Origin: Thermoflexus sp.
GTDB lineage: Bacteria; Chloroflexota; Anaerolineae; Thermoflexales; Thermoflexaceae
Direction: 5' to 3'
Assembly: GCF_034432235.1 (NCBI RefSeq)
Contig: NZ_DAOUCJ010000025.1
Span: 1-31,441, forward strand
DNA length: 31,441 bases
A program made the translations under genes and the position numbers. Shown here in pieces: positions 7,388 through 13,590 of this stretch. Within the stretch, counting starts at the first letter, position 1, and every line of letters starts with the position of its first letter. The notes beneath the pieces were generated by a model, which was given only the letters and a program-made list of their open reading frames with translations, had not been told where the DNA came from and ran no database searches.

Positions 7388-7939
7388 ATGAAAAAGGCCG
7401 AATCAACAATTGGGACCGTATTGCTTATTTTGAGTATGATTGCCTTCGATTATTATGCGTTTGTCTGGGCCAAGCCTCGTCTGGCTCGAGGGGAGATCAC
7501 GTGGCTGGAGGACAAGCTTGTTGTTCTGGGGTTCTTTATCCTGGTGATTCTTTCCGGCGCGATGATGTTCATTCCGGAGGAGGGATGGGAGAAAGGCCGG
7601 CGGACGCTGGTGGATGTGATCCTCAGTGGGGTGGCGATTGGCCTTTTCGTCAGCCTGATGACCTATCTCGGGCTGGTGAAGGAAGGGGGCCTCCACGCCA
7701 CCCCTCCCCGAATCGGGGAGGGGCTCCTGGACCTAACCCCCCGGCCCCCTTCCCTCGTAGGGAAGGGGGAGCCTGAAAATCCCCCTTCCCGTTTCGGGGA
7801 GGGGCCGGGGGAGGGGTCCTCCCCTCCCCGAAACGAGGAGGGGAAATCGGGCTGTTGCCCACCTTCTGATGATCATACAAGGGTCGAGGGATCGTCGATT
7901 GGAAGGAGGGGACGACGCCATGCGTGGCCTTTGGGATGA
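7388..7939 (+). CDS. Small membrane protein, divergent tandem paralog 3 of 3, 3' end extended by an inserted repeat
   Basis: The first 100 or so residues keep the pattern of the two preceding paralogs: a helix, then A-K-P-R, T-W-L-E-D-K-L, a second helix with L-G-F-F-I, a charged loop with a Trp, then a third helix after D-V-I-L-S-G. From about 7690 the frame runs into GC-rich palindromic DNA and encodes low-complexity Pro/Gly/Arg sequence to TGA 7937-7939. The original gene probably ended near 7690, and the repeat replaced its stop. The frame now overlaps the TadE-like start by 20 bp. The start is uncertain: ATG 7388 or GTG 7376, neither with a good ribosome site. Confidence 0.7.
   Translation: MKKAESTIGTVLLILSMIAFDYYAFVWAKPRLARGEITWLEDKLVVLGFFILVILSGAMMFIPEEGWEKGRRTLVDVILSGVAIGLFVSLMTYLGLVKEGGLHATPPRIGEGLLDLTPRPPSLVGKGEPENPPSRFGEGPGEGSSPPRNEEGKSGCCPPSDDHTRVEGSSIGRRGRRHAWPLG
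7701..7843 (+). repeat. Interspersed palindromic element (four GC-rich hairpins)
   Basis: A run of C-rich/G-rich inverted repeats. 7701-7723 is a perfect hairpin with arms CCCCTCCCCG and CGGGGAGGGG. 7745-7769 has 11-base arms CCCCCTTCCCT and AGGGAAGGGGG around a 3-base loop. Less perfect hairpins of the same design lie at about 7781-7803 and 7821-7843. In several frames the element encodes Pro/Arg/Gly-rich peptides such as P-P-S-L-V-G-K-G. This is the style of short palindromic elements that occur in many copies in Chloroflexota genomes; the copy number here cannot be seen from one window. Confidence 0.8.
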
Positions 7940-8297
7940 GCGCGGCGCGGAGACGGTGGAGCTCATCGCCGGGCTTCCGCTCCTGTTTCTGTTTGTGCTG
8001 GTGGGGTGGCAGTTGCTCGCGGTGGGCTACACGGCGATGGTGGCCTCGGCCGCCGCCCGGGAGTGCGCCCGACAGGAGGCGGTGGGCGCCAGCGGCATCG
8101 CCGCGGCCCAACGGGTGATCGGAGCCTGGGCGCCGGGGGCCCAAGTGCAACCCCTCGGGGGCGGGGATGCCCGGGGATGTCAGGTGACGCTGCGACCGCC
8201 CCAGGTGCCGTTGCCCTTCCGGCTCCATGAGCGCATCCAGTTGCCGCCCGTGGTGGTCACGGCCTGGATGCGCTGGGAGAGGAGGTTCGGATGGTGA
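7920..8297 (+). CDS. TadE-like pilus assembly protein
   Basis: A 125-residue protein, ATG 7920 after GGAAGGAGGGG. A short polar head (W-D-E-R-G) is followed by A-E-T-V-E with Glu at +5, then a hydrophobic helix (about residues 14-36) and A-A-A-R-E-C-A-R. This is the TadE-family signature. TadE-type pseudopilins are processed by a prepilin peptidase and sit in the envelope with the Tad/Flp pilus machinery. The gene overlaps the following TadG-like gene by 7 bases (ATGGTGA), so the two are translationally coupled. The ATPase and secretin genes of a Tad system are not in this window. Confidence 0.85.
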   Translation: MRGLWDERGAETVELIAGLPLLFLFVLVGWQLLAVGYTAMVASAAARECARQEAVGASGIAAAQRVIGAWAPGAQVQPLGGGDARGCQVTLRPPQVPLPFRLHERIQLPPVVVTAWMRWERRFGW

Positions 8298-8899
8298 GGG
8301 CGTGGTGGCGGGAAGAACGGGGGGCCTCGACGCTGCTGATGATCATCCTGGGCTTCCTGCTGGTGCTCGGGGCGGCCGTGCTCTTCAACTTCGCCATCCT
8401 CGGCTACGTCCGGCACCGGGCGGTGACGGGGGCCGATGCCGCCGCCCTGGCCGGCGCAGAGGAGATCGCCCGGTATCTGAGCACCACGTGGGAGCTGTGC
8501 GCCCCTGCCGGGACGCCACCCGCGGAGATCGTGAGGGAATACGACATGGCCCGCCCTCAGGCGGCGGTGTGGTCCCAGATGGGATTCGCCCAGGCTTCCG
8601 CTTATGCGGCCGCCAACGGAAGCCGCCTCACCCGCTACCGGGTGCGCTGGGGGGCCGAAACCTGGAACGTGCAGGGATACCCGCTGCGGCAGATCCTGGT
8701 CGATAGCGCCGTGAAGCGCCCCTACGGGCTGGCGGGACCGGTGGTGGGGGGGCGTCAGGGGGAGATGGGGGCGGAGGCGACGGCCGAGGTCTATCTGAGC
8801 CGGTATGAATTCAATGCCTGGGATTGCAGCCCGAATCCGGAAACCCCCATGGTTTACTACTGGTTTCGCTTCACGTGGAGGATCCGTCTGGTACGGTGA
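8291..8899 (+). CDS. TadG-like putative Flp pilus-assembly protein
   Basis: A 202-residue protein. An N-terminal R-G-A-S-T-L head leads into one long hydrophobic helix (about residues 14-37), then A-V-T-G-A-D-A-A-A-L-A-G-A, which is the hallmark of the TadE/G-like domain that opens TadG proteins. The rest is an exported domain ending in a beta-rich, Trp-containing stretch. Unlike the neighbouring TadE-like protein it lacks Glu at +5. It is shorter than classical TadG and has no von Willebrand A domain in view. Likely function: envelope component of the pilus or of a related surface structure. Confidence 0.8.
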   Translation: MVRAWWREERGASTLLMIILGFLLVLGAAVLFNFAILGYVRHRAVTGADAAALAGAEEIARYLSTTWELCAPAGTPPAEIVREYDMARPQAAVWSQMGFAQASAYAAANGSRLTRYRVRWGAETWNVQGYPLRQILVDSAVKRPYGLAGPVVGGRQGEMGAEATAEVYLSRYEFNAWDCSPNPETPMVYYWFRFTWRIRLVR

Positions 8900-9021
8900 A
8901 GGCGATGCAGATGATCCCCTATCCTCTCCGCAGATCGCAGATCCCTTCCAGCATCGCCCGACGGGCGCATGGACCGATTCCCATGGTGTCCTGCGGCAAA
9001 TCTGTTCTCCGGAGGTGAGCC

Positions 9022-9492
9022 ATGGAGACGAGGGGCTTGCATCTGGCTTCCCCGTTTCGGCGGCTGATGGCTGGCGTGGTGGAATCCCTGGTCTTCTATA
9101 TCGACCTGTTTGCCGTGCTGACTCCCCTGGGGGTGATCGGCGCGCTGCTGGATAATCGGCGTTCCTCCGCTTCTCAAACGGCTGGAGCCGCGATCGGCGG
9201 AATTGGGTTCCTCCTGATCTGTGGCCTGAGTCTGGCCTACCTGGCGATCACGCTCTATCTCTGGACCCAGGGCATGAGCCTGGGGAAGTGGTTGCTGGGC
9301 ATGCAGGTGGTGCATGAGGATGGGCGCCCCGCCGGCTTCTGGACGATGCTGGTGCGGGAGATCATCGGCAAGCCCCTTTCGGCCCTGGTCTTTTATCTGG
9401 GCTACCTGTGGGTGCTGATCGATCGGGAACATCAGGGGTGGCACGATAAGCTGGTGCGCACCTGGGTGGTGATGCGGTCCGGATCAGGATGA
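9022..9492 (+). CDS. RDD family membrane protein
   Basis: A 156-residue protein, ATG 9022 after GGAGGTGAG. Motifs of the RDD family are present: A-S-P-F-R-R-L-M-A-G at the start, helix one with F-Y-I-D-L, G-M-S-L-G-K-W-L-L-G-M-Q-V after helix two, and L-W-V-L-I-D-R-E-H-Q-G-W-H-D-K-L at the end. Three membrane segments are visible. RDD proteins are poorly characterised; some have been linked to ion or solute transport. It lies 122 bp after the TadG-like gene, a gap in which I see nothing else. Confidence 0.88.
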   Translation: METRGLHLASPFRRLMAGVVESLVFYIDLFAVLTPLGVIGALLDNRRSSASQTAGAAIGGIGFLLICGLSLAYLAITLYLWTQGMSLGKWLLGMQVVHEDGRPAGFWTMLVREIIGKPLSALVFYLGYLWVLIDREHQGWHDKLVRTWVVMRSGSG

Positions 9493-9592
9493 TGGCGATG
9501 AATTCATGGAACGATGATCTGGGACGGGATGGGAATGGATCCCCCATCCCGTCCGTTGTGTATGGCGGAGACCCTCATCCGGAGGCATGGAT

Positions 9593-10045
9593 ATGTGGAG
9601 GATGCTCGTATATGGTCTGTCGGCGATCGCCGGGCTGGCGGGCGGCTTTCTGGCCAGCCTGCTCACGCCCCTGCTGACCTGCTTCTGCTGTGGCCCCCTG
9701 GGCGGGCTGGCGGGAGGGGCGGCCGCCTGTCTGGTCCCACCCCGTCCATCCCGACCGGAGTCTTCTCGGGTGGGGTTGCTGGGCGGGCTATCCTTCGGGG
9801 CTGGGGCCTTTATCGGATCGGCTCTGGCGGCCGGGCTGGGGCTGGCTACCGGGGCCATCCAGGCCACCCAGCGGGAGCTGTTGCGCCAGCTGGGTCAGAA
9901 CGTCCCCGAATCGCAGGCCCAGGCCGGCGCGATCATCGGTGTTCTCCTCGTCCTCTGTCTGGTCGCTCTGTCCACGATGGCGCTCTCCGCCGCCGGCGGC
10001 TATCTGGGCGCCGTGCTGGTCCGCTCGATCCATCGGGAGCCATAA
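9593..10045 (+). CDS. Glycine-rich membrane protein, unknown function
   Basis: About 150 residues with four hydrophobic stretches rich in Gly and Ala: a helix pair near residues 4-45 containing a C-F-C-C motif, one at about 60-85, and one at about 108-140. ATG 9593 is preferred over 9587 because GGAGG at 9581-9585 is then 7 bases away. The C-C-G-P-L-G-G-L-A-G-G-A-A-A pattern suggests close helix packing. No family recognised; homologs would be small Chloroflexota membrane proteins. Confidence 0.75.
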   Translation: MWRMLVYGLSAIAGLAGGFLASLLTPLLTCFCCGPLGGLAGGAAACLVPPRPSRPESSRVGLLGGLSFGAGAFIGSALAAGLGLATGAIQATQRELLRQLGQNVPESQAQAGAIIGVLLVLCLVALSTMALSAAGGYLGAVLVRSIHREP

Positions 10046-10161
10046 TCCTCTGAGCGATCGCGGAAACGGGGAAGGCTGCCCCCTTTTCGCTATCACATTA
10101 TAAGAGGAGCGCTGGACCGATTCCCCTCCTTCTGGAACCCAATCCCTCCCGGAGGTGTCCG

Positions 10162-11421
10162 ATGCGCAAGCTCGTGCTGGTGATGGCGGTCGGGGCCCTC
10201 GTGCTGCTGGGCCTCTGTGCCGGCGGAGGCCTCGCCCTCTATTTCCTCCTCCGCCGTCCAGGCGAGATCGCCTCGGGGGTGACCGGAACGCAGAAAGTTC
10301 GGGCCGCGGACGGCTCGGAGATCGTCTGCCCGTCCGGCTATGAAACCCTGGATATCCGGGATCCCGCTGCTCTGATGCAGCGCGCGGAGAGATCCTTCCA
10401 GGAGCCGGCGCGATCCCTGCTCCGCAGCTTCTCCGATCGGGCCATCTTTGCCGCCCGCCGGGGCGACCGGATGCTCCTGGTCGCCGGGCAGGATGCGCTT
10501 CTGGAGGAGATCCCGGAATCGGAGCGAGAGGCGTGGAGGGCCGATCAGGAGCAACTCTACCGCCAGGCCTTCGCGTTCACCGCCGATGCGATCCGCTCGT
10601 CGGTTCCGGACGCCGAGGTCGTCCTGAATGGGATGACATGGTCAGAACGGAAGGGCACCCTGGGCATGCTGGAGATCCGGTTCTCCTACCATCAGGGCCA
10701 GAAGACCCAGGATGGGTGGATGGCCATTGTCTATTTCCCCCGGCGCATCTACAGCGTGCTGAGCGTGGGGGATGAAAAGGGGTTCCGTCTCCTGCTGGAA
10801 TCCTCCCGGTTCGCTCCCGAGCGAGAGGAGGCCGCACGAGCTCTCCCCGCACCGACGGCGACCCGCCGGGCCGTATCGACGCCCACGCCGACCCCGGCGC
10901 CGACGGCCGTCACCCCCTTCGCTTTCCCGCCGGGATGGAAGGTCCTGACCCCCGAGGAGATCCAGCGCCTGATGTCTCCCGAGAGCGTCCCGCCGGAAGT
11001 CCGGCCCTACGTGGAAATCGTCCGGCAGGGAGCCCAGGCGATCGCCTATGATCCGAAGTCTCCCAGCTCGCTGATCGTGGTGGTGCGCCAGAGCGGAGCG
11101 ATGACCCGGGAGCAGGCGGACCTGATCCGGCAGAACTGGAAGAGCGTTTCGGAGATGCTGGTGGAGCCCATGCGCTCCTTCATGGAGAACGCCGGATGGA
11201 CGGATGTCCGGATTGAGCCGCCGGAGCTTTTCGATCACCGCCCTTCCCGGGGCCGTGCGGCGCTGCTGGCCGTCCGTTTCCAGGGGAGCGGCGCGTATAT
11301 GGGAGTCCACCGCGACTTCCGGTCCGTCATCCTCCACTTCGAGGATGTGACCTGGGTGGTGACAGCCATGGAGGCCGACTGGAAGACCCTGGAGCTCGTC
11401 CTGGAGAACTCGAGGTGGTGA
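10162..11421 (+). CDS. Membrane-anchored exported protein with two related domains
   Basis: A 419-residue protein; ATG 10162 after GGAGGTG. A signal-anchor helix spans residues about 5-30. Two domains of similar size follow (about 48-225 and 257-419), joined by a Thr/Pro linker (about 229-256). Both domains contain a long helix rich in Gln/Glu/Met, a strand pattern before a final Trp- or Phe-containing helix, and closely similar endings (L-L-L-E-S-S-R-F and L-V-L-E-N-S-R-W). The layout suggests an internal duplication of a PsbP/DUF1795-like fold, which is inferred from pattern only. It sits before two exported peptidases in the same orientation. Function unknown. Confidence 0.78.
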   Translation: MRKLVLVMAVGALVLLGLCAGGGLALYFLLRRPGEIASGVTGTQKVRAADGSEIVCPSGYETLDIRDPAALMQRAERSFQEPARSLLRSFSDRAIFAARRGDRMLLVAGQDALLEEIPESEREAWRADQEQLYRQAFAFTADAIRSSVPDAEVVLNGMTWSERKGTLGMLEIRFSYHQGQKTQDGWMAIVYFPRRIYSVLSVGDEKGFRLLLESSRFAPEREEAARALPAPTATRRAVSTPTPTPAPTAVTPFAFPPGWKVLTPEEIQRLMSPESVPPEVRPYVEIVRQGAQAIAYDPKSPSSLIVVVRQSGAMTREQADLIRQNWKSVSEMLVEPMRSFMENAGWTDVRIEPPELFDHRPSRGRAALLAVRFQGSGAYMGVHRDFRSVILHFEDVTWVVTAMEADWKTLELVLENSRW

Positions 11422-11679
11422 GGGAGTTCGTGGAAGGCTCCCCAAGCCCACGGCGGGCATGGGCGGAGGATGAACCCGGCTCGGAAGCGGCGCTCCATGG
11501 ACGGCGGAGCAATGAAAGGAAGGTCCATGGACCATCGGCCGAGGGGTCCGGAAGCCATCCGCCCTTTCGTTCGCCCATCGCCGTGAAAGGAAGAGCGAGG
11601 CGTTGCAGAACAATGGAGGAGATTTTCGGCCCGGCAGTCGACGCATGGGCCTGGATTCCTGGGACCGGATGGAGGCGTG

Positions 11680-13551
11680 ATGTCTCGATGGGCGTGGGCA
11701 GCGATTCTGATCGCGATCGCCGGCGCGGGGTGCGGGATCGGGTTCGCCCTCGGGGCGCTGGCCGTCCCTGAGCTCGCCCGACGTATGGGCACGGCATACC
11801 GTGCCCCTACCGTTCCTGCTGCCCCGATCGCCACGCCGATCCTTCCAGCGGCCACCGTCCCCCTTCGCCCTTCTCCGTCGCCGGAGGAGGCCCTCGTTCC
11901 CACCGCCACACCCCTCCCGACGTATACTCCCACGCCGCCCCGGACGCGGATGGCGCCCCCGCCCGCCTTCCCCGAAACCCCAGAGGCCCTCCCGCTGGAG
12001 GTGCCCGATCCGCCATCCGAGCCAGAATGGCTCGTCGGGCTCTCCCCCTCGGCGAGGGCCGCGGGCGTGGACCGCCGTCCCGTTTACCGGATCGGCGGGG
12101 TGCTGGAGCCGCAGTCCGGACGGCTGCGGGGCCGCCTGATCCTGACCTTCCCTTATGAGCGGGGCGCGCCCCTCCGGGCCCTCTGCTTCCGGGCGTGGGC
12201 CAACGCCCCGGCCTCGGGGGGCTCCCGTCTCGAGGTGGGGATCATCCGGCAGGGCGGCCGACCGGTTTCCCCCAACTGGAGCCTCGATCGCACGGCCTTC
12301 ACCGTGACGCTGCCTTCCCCTCTCCAGCCCGGCGAGACGGTCGAGCTGGAGATGCCCTTCACGGTGACGATCGGGGCCCGAGCGGGCGGCTATGGCCTGA
12401 TGCAGAAAACCGGCGATGGGCGTCTCGTCCTCTACTACGGTTATCCGGAGCTGGCCCGGATTCAGGAAGGCCGCTGCGTCCTGGATCCGCCGTGGGAGAA
12501 CGGGGATCTGCACCAAGCGGAGGCGGCGCACTTCGCCCTCCGCCTGCGCCTTCCCGAAGGGATGGCGCTGGCGGCGAGCGGCGTGACGGTTCGGGAATCC
12601 GCCGGGCCAGGGGGATGGCAGACCGTGGAGATCGTGGCGCCATATACGCGGAACTTCGTGATGGTCGCCGGGGAGATGCGCCGGATCTCCGTTGAACGGG
12701 ATGGGATCCGGGTGAACGGGTTTTACCGGAACGCGCCGGCGGCAGAGGCGCGCCGGGCCCTGGAGGACGCGGCCGACGCCCTGGAGCGGTTCGGGAGGGC
12801 CTTCGGCGATTACCCCCTGGCGGAGCTGGATGTGGTGGAGGTTCCCCTGCGCGGTGGGGCGGCCGGCGTGGAGGCCAGCGGCCTGGTGATGATCGGCGAG
12901 GACCTCTATGGGATGGGGGATCTGAACGGGCTGTTCGGAGGGCTCTCCCCCGGAGGCGGAACCCTGGACCTTCTGGGGTTCGTGGTGGCCCACGAGGTGG
13001 CCCATCAGTGGTGGTATGGGATGGTGGGCAACGACGCCCATCGGGAGCCATGGCTGGACGAGGGGCTGACGAATTGGTCGGCGGTCTTTTGGGTGGAGCA
13101 GGCCCACGGCCCGGAGGCCGCCCGGATGACCTGGGATCTCCTGGTCCTGTTCCCCTATCGCTTCCGGCTGATGGAGGGCGATCTCCCCCTGAACATGCCG
13201 GCGGAGCGATATTCGCCGTGGGATTACGCGGCGATTGTGTATGGGAAAGGGGCCTGGATGATGGAGGTCCTGCGCCGCGAGATGGGGGAGGAGCGCTTTT
13301 TCGCCTTCCTGCGGCGGTATCTTCAGCGCCACCGCTGGAGCTGGGCGACGGGGGATTCCTGGCGGGAGACCCTGGCGGAGTTCATGGGGAAGGAGCGGGC
13401 GGAGGCGTTCTATCAGCGATGGGTGACCGGTGCCGGGGTGACGGAAAAGGATCTCCCCCCCAGCGAGACGCTGGATCCGCTCCTGCGGGATCCCACGATG
13501 GCGGCGCTGCTCCGTTCGCTCCTGGAGCTCCTCATGCAGGCGCAGCCTTGA
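11680..13551 (+). CDS. Exported M1-family-like metallopeptidase (gluzincin)
   Basis: A 623-residue protein, ATG 11680 with GGAGG at 11671-11675. An N-terminal membrane helix (about 4-28) and a Thr/Pro-rich stalk (about 45-110) place the enzyme outside the membrane. A beta-rich N-domain leads to the catalytic site H-E-V-A-H at 438-442 with the third zinc ligand Glu461 in W-L-D-E-G, the HExxH-x18-E spacing of M1 aminopeptidases. Tyr521 in V-Y-G-K-G fits the catalytic Tyr. The exopeptidase G-A-M-E-N motif is replaced by G-V-E-A-S-G (396-401), so substrate preference may differ. The 258 bp upstream hold nothing recognisable. Confidence 0.9.
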   Translation: MSRWAWAAILIAIAGAGCGIGFALGALAVPELARRMGTAYRAPTVPAAPIATPILPAATVPLRPSPSPEEALVPTATPLPTYTPTPPRTRMAPPPAFPETPEALPLEVPDPPSEPEWLVGLSPSARAAGVDRRPVYRIGGVLEPQSGRLRGRLILTFPYERGAPLRALCFRAWANAPASGGSRLEVGIIRQGGRPVSPNWSLDRTAFTVTLPSPLQPGETVELEMPFTVTIGARAGGYGLMQKTGDGRLVLYYGYPELARIQEGRCVLDPPWENGDLHQAEAAHFALRLRLPEGMALAASGVTVRESAGPGGWQTVEIVAPYTRNFVMVAGEMRRISVERDGIRVNGFYRNAPAAEARRALEDAADALERFGRAFGDYPLAELDVVEVPLRGGAAGVEASGLVMIGEDLYGMGDLNGLFGGLSPGGGTLDLLGFVVAHEVAHQWWYGMVGNDAHREPWLDEGLTNWSAVFWVEQAHGPEAARMTWDLLVLFPYRFRLMEGDLPLNMPAERYSPWDYAAIVYGKGAWMMEVLRREMGEERFFAFLRRYLQRHRWSWATGDSWRETLAEFMGKERAEAFYQRWVTGAGVTEKDLPPSETLDPLLRDPTMAALLRSLLELLMQAQP

Positions 13552-13590
13552 ATTTCCCCTGCATCCTTTGATCCAGGAGGAGGTTCAGCG

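Noticed and set aside
10068..10087. Terminator after the Gly-rich membrane protein gene
   Set aside because: GGGG and CCCC could pair and a TTTT follows, but the stem is only four bases with a mismatch, too weak to annotate.
10642..13332. Very long open frame on the minus strand (about 896 codons)
   Set aside because: It lies antisense to the two-domain protein and the M1-like peptidase, has no family-like motifs and is rich in His/Pro/Arg/Gly, as expected for the mirror of a GC-rich gene.
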